64,000 bases of DNA from Knoellia sinensis KCTC 19936 (GTDB taxonomy: Bacteria; Actinomycetota; Actinomycetes; Actinomycetales; Dermatophilaceae), in contig NZ_AVPJ01000002.1 of NCBI RefSeq assembly GCF_000768705.1, positions 1 through 64,000 of the forward strand. The letters are read 5' to 3'. The notes below the pieces were generated by a model, which ran no database searches, was not told the origin of the DNA, and was given only the letters and a program-made list of their open reading frames with translations. The position numbers and the translations under genes were made by a program. This document shows positions 52,175 through 60,143 of the stretch, piece after piece. Position 1 is the first letter of the stretch. Each line of letters starts with the position of its first letter.

Positions 52175-54373
52175 TCAGTTTGCCTCGGTCGGCTCCGTCT
52201 CGGGGGAAGGCGCGGCGGGGATCTCGCGCAGCGTGAGCGAGTCGAGCGGGCCGTCGCCGGGCTCGGGCCGCAAGCACGATCGCTCCGCGGGCTCCTCGGC
52301 AGCGTCCACGCGCGTCCCGTTGACGAGGCTCACGTCGTCGTAGGCAGGCCGCCCCTCGATGACGTTGCGGTAGCGGTAGCGCGTCACCGACGTGAGCCGA
52401 CACGTCTCACCGAACGTCAGGACGTCGAAGGCCGACGGCTGCCCCACGAGTTCCTCGCCGTCCTCCTGACCGACGAAGTGCGTGAGAGGACCTCCGCCGG
52501 TGAACGTGCCGGCCTGGATGCGGTTCCCCTCGAGGTCGGGCGTGTGCATGTGCCCGTTGGCCGTCACGTCGGCGAAGGGCACGTCCTGCACAGCCCACGG
52601 CTCGTGCGAGACCAACAGGTCGAGACGGTCCTGTCCCTCGAACGTGTTGATGAAGGCCTGCTTGGCCGGCTGCTGCTTGTCTCGGCTGCGTTTGCCGTCG
52701 TCGCCGAACCAGCGTGGGTCGTTGAACCCAGCGATTCGTATGCCGCCCACTTCCACGTGCGTGTAGGTCTCCGAATCGGGCTGCAACAGAACGACATTGG
52801 GGATGCTCGCCATGCGGGAGAGGATCGACCGGTCGGTCGGGGAGGTGGCGTCGTGGTTGCCTCGCGTGAAGAGGTAGGGCACCGGAAGTGAGGCGATGCC
52901 CTCGAACATTCCGGAGGCCTCGCCCTCTGCGACGGTCCCGAAGTTCACGAAGTCGCCGGTGTCGATGACGAGGTCGATGTCCTCTTCTTCGACGATCGTG
53001 CGCATGAGGGCGTACTGGTTGCCAGCGTGCAGGTCGGACACGAGGAGCACCCGCAGGGCCACCGGCTGGTTGAGCTCGGTCGGGGAGTACTTGTCCTGGA
53101 GGGCCGCCGACAGCGCGATGAGGTTCCGGAGATAGGGCGAGACCTGCGCGGTGCGCGCCTCCACATCGGAGAGCAGGGACTGGTTGCGCTGGACTGTGCC
53201 GAGGACGCTGGTCGAGGTGAACTCACGTGTGCGCTCGGGCTTGTAGGTCTGCCAGATGGCGACGCCGGTCGCGCCGCACGCAATCGTCCACGCGGTCGCC
53301 GCCGCGACGACGGCCCGAGTGGGTGGTCGGCGGCGTCTCATCAGTGCCGATACACCGAGGCCGAGGAGGGCGACCGCGAGGGCGCCGCCGCCGAAGCGCA
53401 GCCCCACATCCCTTGTGGCTCGCGTGATCGCCGCGCTGAGTTCCAACGGTCCCGGCTGGAGGCTCGACACGCTGATGCCCGGCCGGCTCAGGACATCGGC
53501 GATGGATGACTTCACCTGGGGAGTCGCCTCGATTCCCGGCGCGAGTCCGCTGAAGCTGACGTCGATGTCACCGAAGAGGGTGCGGGCGAGCAAGTGCGTC
53601 GAGTCCCGCGGATCCATGGAGAGCTGGACCTGCGCCGAGTAGTGCGTCGTCTCGGCCGTCGCCGGCGCCAGCCGTGTCCCGGCGACACCTCCCGCTGCAC
53701 ACGCGACCGTGAGGGCGACGACTCCGAGGATTCCGCGCACGCGACGGCTGCCCACGCGGTGGCCCAGCGCCCACCACACCGAGACGGCAGAGGCGAGCGG
53801 CCACAGCGCGAGCAGTCCGGCGACGATGCGCTCGTGGGCACCGAACGGCATACCGGCTCGGAGGCCGACGGTCAGGGAGGCGACGAGGATGAGGAGAACG
53901 ATCGCGGCGGGACGTGCGACGCGAGTTCGGAGGAGCGGTGCCGCAGACGATCCCGCTGCGAACCACGGCCAGCTCGCGAGGAGTGCGAAGCTCAGCGCCG
54001 CGACCACCGTGTGGGCAACCGACCCGTCCGATCGCGACGGCAGGGGCACCAGTGCCACGGCGACGGTGGCCAGGCCCGCGGCGCCCAGCACCCAGCGGCC
54101 GGCCCGGCGCATCCCCGGGATCATCAGCGCCGAACCGATGTGGGCCAGTCCCGTGATGACCAGGGCGGACGTCATGATCCAGCGGTGTGGCGTCTCGACG
54201 GCTGCCAACGCACTGATCGACTCACGCACCCAGTCGAAGCCCGGGGGCTGCTGCATCGCCGCCCAGGTCCATCCGCCCACGAGGGCAAGGAACGCGGTGG
54301 CCGAGCTGAGCAGCGCGCCGCGGGGAAGTCCCGCGGACACGTCCACGCTTCGTTCCTCGCCTTGCTCGGACAT
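52175..54373 (-). CDS. DUF998-metallophosphoesterase fusion membrane protein
   Basis: The 732-aa protein starts with a DUF998-type membrane domain of six or seven segments (residues 20-235; GFDWVRESISALA then GLAHIGSALMIPGMRRAGRW). A stretch of about 80 extracytoplasmic residues and two more membrane segments follow (about 325-375). The C-terminal half (about 435-640) is a calcineurin-like metallophosphoesterase with all five motifs: VSDLHAG, DTGDFVNFG, RGNHD, VSHEPW and NGHMHTPD. A cytoplasmic or periplasmic catalytic head on a membrane anchor fits a lipid or nucleotide phosphate substrate. TAGGGT at 54380-54385 is 6 nt before ATG 54373. Confidence 0.82.
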   Translation of the reverse strand: MSEQGEERSVDVSAGLPRGALLSSATAFLALVGGWTWAAMQQPPGFDWVRESISALAAVETPHRWIMTSALVITGLAHIGSALMIPGMRRAGRWVLGAAGLATVAVALVPLPSRSDGSVAHTVVAALSFALLASWPWFAAGSSAAPLLRTRVARPAAIVLLILVASLTVGLRAGMPFGAHERIVAGLLALWPLASAVSVWWALGHRVGSRRVRGILGVVALTVACAAGGVAGTRLAPATAETTHYSAQVQLSMDPRDSTHLLARTLFGDIDVSFSGLAPGIEATPQVKSSIADVLSRPGISVSSLQPGPLELSAAITRATRDVGLRFGGGALAVALLGLGVSALMRRRRPPTRAVVAAATAWTIACGATGVAIWQTYKPERTREFTSTSVLGTVQRNQSLLSDVEARTAQVSPYLRNLIALSAALQDKYSPTELNQPVALRVLLVSDLHAGNQYALMRTIVEEEDIDLVIDTGDFVNFGTVAEGEASGMFEGIASLPVPYLFTRGNHDATSPTDRSILSRMASIPNVVLLQPDSETYTHVEVGGIRIAGFNDPRWFGDDGKRSRDKQQPAKQAFINTFEGQDRLDLLVSHEPWAVQDVPFADVTANGHMHTPDLEGNRIQAGTFTGGGPLTHFVGQEDGEELVGQPSAFDVLTFGETCRLTSVTRYRYRNVIEGRPAYDDVSLVNGTRVDAAEEPAERSCLRPEPGDGPLDSLTLREIPAAPSPETEPTEAN

Positions 54374-54395
54374 TCCTCCACCCTAGGCTGGCGAC
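54374..54395. promoter_or_regulatory. bidirectional leaderless promoter with overlapping mirror-image -10 boxes
   Basis: The 22 bp between two divergent start codons hold ACCCTAGGCT. The plus strand has TAGGCT (54384-54389) and the minus strand TAGGGT (54380-54385); each ends exactly 6 nt before its ATG and the two share the central TA. Confidence 0.75.
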
Positions 54396-55088
54396 ATGTC
54401 CGGACCCCATGCCGCGCCCCTCGCCGGAGCCTTCCCCTCGGGGACGTTCGGCGGAGTCCTCTTCGACATGGACGGGACTCTCATCAACTCGTTGGCCGCT
54501 GTCGTGCGGTCCTGGATGCAGTGGTGCGAGGAGTTCGGGATCGACCCCGAGGACCTCAAGGGGTCGCACGGCCGGACGAGCGCCAACACGATCGCCGTCG
54601 TCATGGCCGATCGTTCCGAGGCCGAACGCCGCGAGGCCCATCGACGGATCACCGAGATCGAGGTGGCCGACACCGACGACATCGTCGTCCTACCGGGCGC
54701 ACGCGAGGCCTTCGAGGAGCTGGACCGTCTGGGCATCCCCCACGCGATCGTCACGTCATGCGACCGTGAGCTGGCCGAGGCCCGGATCGGGGCGAGCGGG
54801 CTGCCCCGTCCGCAGGTCGTCGTCACGGCGAGCGACGTCTCCCACGGCAAGCCCGGCCCGGAGCCCTACGAGCGCGGAGCTGCCCTGCTCGGGCTGGAGC
54901 CCGGCGCGTGCATCGTCGTCGAGGACGCGCCGGCGGGCCTCGTCTCCGGGCGGGCTGCGAGCGCCGGTGCCCTTGTGGCCGTGCTCGGGACGACCCCGGT
55001 GGAGGTGCTCGCCCGCGACGCCGACGTGGTCCTCGAGTCCGTCGCCGACATCCCCTGGCCCACCCTGGTCACCCCGACCGTTCCCTGA
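54396..55088 (+). CDS. HAD-superfamily sugar phosphatase
   Basis: The 230-aa protein is a HAD-IA enzyme: motif I LFDMDGTLINS near residues 22-33, a C1 cap of about 70 helical residues, motif II ITSCDREL (VTSCD), motif III with K in HGKPGPEPY, and motif IV VVEDAPAGLVSGRAA. This pattern fits phosphoglycolate/2-deoxyglucose-6-phosphate/sugar phosphatases. It starts at ATG 54396, 6 nt after the -10 box TAGGCT, and is divergent from the fusion protein with only 22 bp between the start codons. Confidence 0.88.
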   Translation: MSGPHAAPLAGAFPSGTFGGVLFDMDGTLINSLAAVVRSWMQWCEEFGIDPEDLKGSHGRTSANTIAVVMADRSEAERREAHRRITEIEVADTDDIVVLPGAREAFEELDRLGIPHAIVTSCDRELAEARIGASGLPRPQVVVTASDVSHGKPGPEPYERGAALLGLEPGACIVVEDAPAGLVSGRAASAGALVAVLGTTPVEVLARDADVVLESVADIPWPTLVTPTVP

Positions 55089-55117
55089 CCTGCAGGTTCC
55101 CGTTCATCCGTACCGAG

Positions 55118-55209
55118 CTCACCCAATTGGACGGTTGGGAACGGACGGACTGTGTGCTCAACCGTCCAATTGGGTGAGTTCGGGACAGTGAAGATTCAAT
55201 GTCCCGAAC
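55118..55209. repeat. double palindrome after the HAD gene (family B)
   Basis: The first stem: CTCACCCAATTGGACGGTTG (55118-55137) pairs perfectly with 55159-55178 (20 bp). The second: GTTCGGGACA (55178-55187) pairs with TGTCCCGAAC (55200-55209). The CACCCAAT and TTCAATGTCCC pieces are shared with the element at 13831-13911. Confidence 0.75.
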
Positions 55210-55326
55210 CGAGGAATTCGGTGAGATCGGGACTCGCGGGACGGGACCGGGACTGGGGAGACCGGCATACGGGCACTGCCGACACGGGAGGCTTGCCGCA
55301 CGTCATCGGACGATAGGTTGGCCGGC

Positions 55327-56979
55327 ATGGACGCTGACGCACTTGTCGTCGGGGCTGGACTCGCCGGTCTCGTCGCCGCCAACGAACTCGCCGATGCCGG
55401 ACGCTCCGTCGTCCTCCTCGACCAGGAGAGCGAGGCCAACCTCGGCGGCCAGGCGTGGTGGAGCTTTGGCGGACTGTTCCTCGTCGACAGCCCCGAGCAG
55501 CGCCGCATGGGCATCAAGGACACCGTCGACCTCGCCTGGCAGGACTGGCAGGGCACGGCGGGATGGGACCGTGCTGAGGACTACTGGCCGCAGAAGTGGG
55601 GCCGCGCCTATGTCGAGTGGGCGGCCGGCGAGAAGCGAGAGTGGTTGCGCGAGTTCGGGATCAGCTTCTTTCCGGTTGTCGGATGGGCCGAGCGAGGCGA
55701 CGGCCGCGCAGGGGGCCACGGCAACTCGGTCCCGCGGTTCCACATCCCCTGGGGAACGGGGACGGGCGTCGTCACGCCCTTCATCGAGCGCGTGCGCGCG
55801 CACATCGCCGGTGGGCGCATCATCTACCGTCCTCGGCATCGCGTCGACGAGGTCGTGACCTCTGGCGGGGCAGTCACCGGCGTTCGCGGATCCGTTCTCG
55901 GACAGGACAATTCAGCACGAGGTGTCGCCTCCAACCGGGATGTCGTCGGGACCTTCGAGTTCGGTGCACAATGCGTGCTCGTCACGAGCGGCGGAATCGG
56001 CGGCAACCACGACCTCGTGCGCGCCAACTGGCCCGATCGCCTGGGGAAGCCGCCGGAGCACATGATCACCGGTGTGCCCGAATACGTCGACGGCCGAATG
56101 CTGGCCATCACGGAGAAGGCCGGCGGCACGGTCATCAACCGCGACCGCATGTGGCACTACGTGGAGGGCATCAACAACTGGAACCCCGTCTGGCCCAACC
56201 ATGCCATCCGCATCCTTCCGGGCCCGTCGTCGCTGTGGTTCGACGGCAAGGGCGATCGGCTGCCGCCGCCGAACTTCCCGGGCTTCGACACCCTTGGCAC
56301 GCTGTCGCACTTGCGCCAGACCGGCCATGACCACTCCTGGTTCGTCACCAACCATGCTCTGGTCGGCAAGGAGTTCGCGCTGTCCGGTAGCGAGCAGAAC
56401 CTCGACCTCACCGAGCGCAACTACCGCGACGTCGCGAAGCGGCCCATCACCGCGGTGCCGCCTGCGGTGCAGGCGTTCCTCGATCACGGCATCGACTTCG
56501 TCCAGGCCGCGACCCTGCGGGAGCTCGTGGACAAGATGAACGCCTTGACGCCCCACGCACCCGTCGATTTCGCGCACATCGAGCGCCAGGTCCTCGAGCG
56601 GGATCGTCAGATCGACAACCCCTTCACGAAGGACGCGCAGATCGCGGCGATGCACGTGGCGCGTCAGTACCGCGGCGACAAGCTCACCAAGCGCGCCTTC
56701 CCGCCGCACAAGATCCTCGACCCCAAGCGCGGACCGCTCGTGGCCGTGCGCCTCAACATCCTCACCCGCAAGTCACTGGGTGGACTGCAGACCAACCTGG
56801 ATTCGCAGGTCATCGGGACCAACGGCGACCCGGTCGACGGACTGTATGCCGCGGGCGAGGTTGCCGGGTTCGGCGGCGGTGGCGTGCATGGCTACCGCGC
56901 TCTCGAGGGCACGTTCCTCGGCGGGTGCCTCTTCTCGGGTCGCGCAGCGGGACGCGCGGCGGCCGCCCAACTCGGCTGA
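55327..56979 (+). CDS. FAD-dependent dehydrogenase (KstD/fumarate-reductase fold)
   Basis: The 550-aa protein is an FAD-binding-2 family flavoprotein. It opens with ALVVGAGLAGLVAANELADAG (residues 5-25), followed by NLGGQAWWSFGGLFLVDSPEQRRMG, typical of an actinobacterial subgroup of FAD-binding dehydrogenases. The C-terminal FAD site is GLYAAGEVAGFGGGGVHGYRALEGTFLGGCLFSGR (residues 505-540). The substrate could be a steroid or other large lipid, but the active-site residues of KstD are not visible to me. ATG 55327 is 7 nt after TAGGTT (55314-55319), giving a leaderless transcript. Confidence 0.82.
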   Translation: MDADALVVGAGLAGLVAANELADAGRSVVLLDQESEANLGGQAWWSFGGLFLVDSPEQRRMGIKDTVDLAWQDWQGTAGWDRAEDYWPQKWGRAYVEWAAGEKREWLREFGISFFPVVGWAERGDGRAGGHGNSVPRFHIPWGTGTGVVTPFIERVRAHIAGGRIIYRPRHRVDEVVTSGGAVTGVRGSVLGQDNSARGVASNRDVVGTFEFGAQCVLVTSGGIGGNHDLVRANWPDRLGKPPEHMITGVPEYVDGRMLAITEKAGGTVINRDRMWHYVEGINNWNPVWPNHAIRILPGPSSLWFDGKGDRLPPPNFPGFDTLGTLSHLRQTGHDHSWFVTNHALVGKEFALSGSEQNLDLTERNYRDVAKRPITAVPPAVQAFLDHGIDFVQAATLRELVDKMNALTPHAPVDFAHIERQVLERDRQIDNPFTKDAQIAAMHVARQYRGDKLTKRAFPPHKILDPKRGPLVAVRLNILTRKSLGGLQTNLDSQVIGTNGDPVDGLYAAGEVAGFGGGGVHGYRALEGTFLGGCLFSGRAAGRAAAAQLG

Positions 56980-57005
56980 CCGGCATACGGGCTCGTTGCC
57001 GCTGC

Positions 57006-57058
57006 CTGACCAACCCGCTTCCGGCGGGGAAGCTGGGGCGAGCGGCGGGGTTGGTCAG
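57006..57058. terminator. convergent palindrome between the FAD dehydrogenase and desaturase genes
   Basis: CTGACCAACCCGC pairs with GCGGGGTTGGTCAG with one bulge, about 13 bp and a 25-nt loop. The right arm overlaps the last codons of the desaturase gene. Confidence 0.7.
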
Positions 57059-57990
57059 AGGTTCATGCGGGCGGCGAGCGTGTCGCGCTTGTCCTCGAAC
57101 CGTGAAGCCTTGGTGTCGAGGTCGTCCATGAACGCCGACAGCTCGAGCCGCGCGGCCTCGCCCTCGTCCGAGAGGCCCTCGAGGTCCCAGACCTTCCAGA
57201 AGCGCAGCACGGGCGCGACGACGTCGTCGCGGTGCTGGCGCAGGTCATAGATCCCTGCCACCGCCATCTCGACGGCCTTGCGCTGGAAGCCCGGGATGTC
57301 GGTGCCGGGCATCTGGAATCCCTTGACGACATCGCGGATCGCCATCATCGACCCGTTGGGGTCGAGCTCGAGTGCAGCGCCCAACAGGTTGCGATAGAAG
57401 ATCATGTGGAGGTTCTCGTCGGCAGCGATCCGCTGGAGCAGCTGGTCGGCCATGGGGTCATCCGTGAACTTGCCGGTGTTGCGGTGCGACACACGCGTCG
57501 CGAGCTCCTGGAAGGACACATAGGCGAGTGAGTGGAGGAGCTCCCCACTGTGGGCGGACTCGTAGCCCTGCGACATGTGCGTCATCCGGAAGTCCTCGAG
57601 CGCCTTGGGGTCGACCATGCGCTTGACGAGCATGTAGTCACGCATCGCGATCCCGTGCCGCCCCTCCTCGGCGGTCCAGCGGTGGACCCACTCACCCCAG
57701 GCGTCGTCGCGACCGAAGATCAGCGCGATCTCGTGGTGGTAGCTCGGGAGGTTGTCCTCGGTGAGCAGGTTGACGATGAGCGCCGAGCGGGCGACCTCCG
57801 AGATCGGTGCGTCGTCCGGGCTCCAGGCCTCGCCATCCATGAGGCCATCGAAGTTGCGGCCGTCGCTCCATGGGATGAACTCGTGCGGATACCACTCCTT
57901 GGCGACGCCGATGTGGCGGTTGAGGTTGGTCTCGACCACCTGGTTCATCTCGCGGAGGAGGTCGGTCTGGCTCCACTGGGTCGCGGTCAT
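57055..57990 (-). CDS. acyl-ACP desaturase (diiron, DesA1/DesA2-like)
   Basis: The 311-aa protein is a soluble fatty-acid desaturase of the acyl-ACP type. The ferritin-like diiron site is visible: EDNLPSYHHEIA near residue 80, TAEEGRHGIAMRD near residue 112 and IAADENLHMIFYRN near residue 190, each supplying E-x-x-H pairs. It would introduce a double bond into acyl-ACP or acyl-CoA and is related to mycobacterial DesA enzymes. ATG 57990 is 7 nt after TAGGTT (57998-58003 on the minus strand). A palindrome overlaps this -10 box and probably binds a repressor. Confidence 0.9.
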   Translation of the reverse strand: MTATQWSQTDLLREMNQVVETNLNRHIGVAKEWYPHEFIPWSDGRNFDGLMDGEAWSPDDAPISEVARSALIVNLLTEDNLPSYHHEIALIFGRDDAWGEWVHRWTAEEGRHGIAMRDYMLVKRMVDPKALEDFRMTHMSQGYESAHSGELLHSLAYVSFQELATRVSHRNTGKFTDDPMADQLLQRIAADENLHMIFYRNLLGAALELDPNGSMMAIRDVVKGFQMPGTDIPGFQRKAVEMAVAGIYDLRQHRDDVVAPVLRFWKVWDLEGLSDEGEAARLELSAFMDDLDTKASRFEDKRDTLAARMNL

Positions 57991-57997
57991 GTTCGCC

Positions 57998-58017
57998 AAC
58001 CTACGCTTCCGTAGGTT
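57998..58017. promoter_or_regulatory. inverted repeat covering the desaturase -10 box
   Basis: AACCTAC-N6-GTAGGTT has perfect 7-bp arms. The left arm read on the minus strand is the -10 box TAGGTT. A protein bound here would block transcription of the desaturase, so this is a repressor-type operator. Confidence 0.6.
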
Positions 58018-58040
58018 AGGTCCGCCAGTTACTCGTCAGT

Positions 58041-58117
58041 TCGACCTTGTGCCCCATCGGGACAGGTGTCGAGCGCCCACGGTCGGGCGTTCCTGTCCCG
58101 ATGGGGCACAAGGTCGA
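58041..58117. repeat. 26-bp-arm perfect palindrome (family E, second copy)
   Basis: The left arm 58041-58066 begins TCGACCTTGTGCCCCATCGG; the right arm 58092-58117 is its exact reverse complement, with a 25-nt loop. It is nearly identical in its arms to the element at 51692-51770. It follows the BNR-repeat gene on the minus strand and precedes the desaturase start region. Confidence 0.85.
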
Positions 58118-58123
58118 TGGGGG

Positions 58124-59206
58124 TCAGAGGGTGCCGACGCGGCCTCGGCCGCCCGCGGCCCAGCAGGCGCCGTCCGCAGTGCAGTCGAGTGTGTGGAACC
58201 CGACCTCGCTGAACTGGCGCCACGTCCGACCGCCGTCCCCGGAGACGCTGCTACCGCCGACCGGCCCGCTTTCGCCCACGACGATGAGCGAACGACGCAG
58301 GTATGCCGCGTCCTCGCCCAAGTGGGTCAGGTCGCCTCCGCTCGTCCAGGACTCCCCGTTCCGCGTGGTGGCCGACGCGTCGACTCCGTCGGTGGGGGCG
58401 GCAAAGTCGCCACCGACGGCCACACCCTGGCGCGGGTTCTTGAACGCCAGCCCGAAGACACCCGCTGCCTCCCCGGCCGGGATGGTCGACTCGGCCGCGG
58501 TCCACGTGAGCCCGCGGTCGGTCGAGTGGAAGATCCGTGACTTGGCCCCGCCCGAGCCGAACCAGGCGTCGCGACCGGAGATCGTCAGGCAGTCGCCGCT
58601 GGCGGAGAAGTTGAACTCACCTGTCGAGTCGGGCATGCCCGCGTCTGGGAGCACGGACCACGAGCGGCCACCGTCCTCCGTCGAGGCCACCCGGAACTTC
58701 CCGTCGACCGGGTCGCTCACCGCGAGCCCCCGCTTGCCGCCCGGATAGAAGTCGAGGCAGTTGTAGAAGGCCGTCGGCTCGGTGTTGCGGAACGTCTCGG
58801 ACCACGTCTCGCCACCGTCGGTCGTGCGATAGATCCGCGAGTCCTCGCCCTCGCCGATCGCGAGAACCGTTGCAGTCAGGGCGTCCTGGGCCTCGACGTC
58901 CCGGAAGTTCAGACCCGTCGAGCCGGGCGGGCTGACGTCGTCCCAGGAGTCACCGCCGTCCTGTGTGAGATAGACGCGCGCCGCGCCCCCGCTCACGCTG
59001 GCGCCGCTCACCCACGCCGTTGACCGATCCACCGCGTCGAGTCCGCGGAAGCTCTGATCGGCGTCGACGGTCGACACCGACCAGTCGAGTTCGGCCAGTG
59101 AGCCGGGCGGTCCCGAGGAAGGGGCGGCCATCGCGGCGGGAGCCGACAACGCGACGAGCGCGACGGCATACAGGGGAGTGGTGAGCAGTCTCGAGAAGGT
59201 GCGCAT
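58124..59206 (-). CDS. secreted BNR/Ycf48-like beta-propeller protein
   Basis: The 360-aa product has a signal peptide (MRTFSRLLTTPLYAVALVAL, cleavage near AMA-A at residue 29) and then a beta propeller built from BNR-type repeats: RVYLTQDGGDSWDDV, RIYRTTDGGETWSET, RVASTEDGGRSWSVL, RIFHSTDRGLTWTAA, ATTRNGESWTSG and SVSGDGGRTWRQF. S/T-x-D-G-G-x-x-W Asp-box repeats mark five or six blades. Function may be binding rather than hydrolysis. CAGGGT lies 6 nt before ATG 59206, a partial leaderless promoter match. Confidence 0.85.
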   Translation of the reverse strand: MRTFSRLLTTPLYAVALVALSAPAAMAAPSSGPPGSLAELDWSVSTVDADQSFRGLDAVDRSTAWVSGASVSGGAARVYLTQDGGDSWDDVSPPGSTGLNFRDVEAQDALTATVLAIGEGEDSRIYRTTDGGETWSETFRNTEPTAFYNCLDFYPGGKRGLAVSDPVDGKFRVASTEDGGRSWSVLPDAGMPDSTGEFNFSASGDCLTISGRDAWFGSGGAKSRIFHSTDRGLTWTAAESTIPAGEAAGVFGLAFKNPRQGVAVGGDFAAPTDGVDASATTRNGESWTSGGDLTHLGEDAAYLRRSLIVVGESGPVGGSSVSGDGGRTWRQFSEVGFHTLDCTADGACWAAGGRGRVGTL

Positions 59207-59242
59207 TCCAGCACCCTGCCCCAAAGTCGGGCAGCGCGCGCG

Positions 59243-59896
59243 TCAGAGGTACTGGCCGGTGCCCTCTGCGTGGCCACCCTCGGCAGGGCGACTCGAGCCT
59301 CCCGGCATGTTGGGCATGCCCATCGGCGAGCCCGGCATGCCTTGCGCCGGAGCGTGGCCGGGCGGGAGAGCGCGCATCTGCTGAAGTTGTGCCTGGGCCG
59401 CCATCTGCTGGGCGACGAGGGCCGTCTGGATGCCGTGGAAGAGGCCCTCGAGCCACCCGACGAGCTGGGCCTGCGCGATCCGGAGTTCGGCGTCAGTCGG
59501 GGACTCCTCGCTGAACGGCAGCGAGATGCGTTCGAGCTCTTCGACGAGCTCGGGGGCGAGACCGTCCTTGAGTTCGGAGAGGGAGCGATCGTGGATCTCG
59601 GCGAGGCGGGCGCGACCCTTCTCGTCGAGCGGTGCGTTGCGCACCTCCTCGAGGAGCTGTTTGATCATCGACCCGATCCGCATGACCTTGGCCGGCTGCT
59701 CGACGAGGTCGGCCGGGTTCTGCGTCGGCTTCCCCTCGTCGTCACGGTCGGCGACACCCATCCCCTCGGGTGTCACGACCACGACCCTGTCGTCGTCGAT
59801 GGTCGCGGTGCCGTGGACCTCACGACGGCCGGTGCCGGGCTCCTGCGGCTTCGGCTCGTCGGTGGATTCCGGCTGCGCGGGCTGCTGGTCGCTCAT
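59243..59896 (-). CDS. bpa: bacterial proteasome activator Bpa/PafE
   Basis: The 217-aa protein ends in GTGQYL, the HbYX-type C-terminal motif through which Bpa docks on the 20S proteasome. Its central helical region (residues 60-165; KVMRIGSMIKQLLEEVRNAPLDEKGRARLAEIHDRSLSELKDGLAPELVEELERI) matches the Bpa core that forms the 12-mer ring. The last 45 residues before the motif are Q, M, G and P rich (QMAAQAQLQQMRALPPGHAP). It is ATP-independent and opens the gate for unfolded proteins. CAGGAT at 59904-59909 lies 7 nt before ATG 59896. No proteasome subunits are in the window. Confidence 0.9.
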   Translation of the reverse strand: MSDQQPAQPESTDEPKPQEPGTGRREVHGTATIDDDRVVVVTPEGMGVADRDDEGKPTQNPADLVEQPAKVMRIGSMIKQLLEEVRNAPLDEKGRARLAEIHDRSLSELKDGLAPELVEELERISLPFSEESPTDAELRIAQAQLVGWLEGLFHGIQTALVAQQMAAQAQLQQMRALPPGHAPAQGMPGSPMGMPNMPGGSSRPAEGGHAEGTGQYL

Positions 59897-60143
59897 GCCA
59901 CCCATCCTGCCCCACGACGACCTGCGCCTTCCCGCGGTCTGCGCGCCGGCAGTCATTTCCCCGGCTGGCCGAGCCATGGGCATCCTCGTGCGCCGAGCCG
60001 AACTCGCGGGTAGCGTGACCGCTGGCTGGGAACGAACAGGCACGAACGGACACCACACCGAGCATGCGGGGCCTCCCAGCGCACAGGGATCCGACCCATT
60101 CAGTGGCGGCCCGGCGAGGCGGGGCCCGGCGAGAGAAGGATTC

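Noticed and set aside
59430-60143. Upstream extension of the GT-C-like ORF
   Set aside because: It overlaps bpa on the opposite strand and the extra 238 residues are serine/arginine-rich without any fold. A GTG with a good Shine-Dalgarno sequence at 60144 explains the gene.
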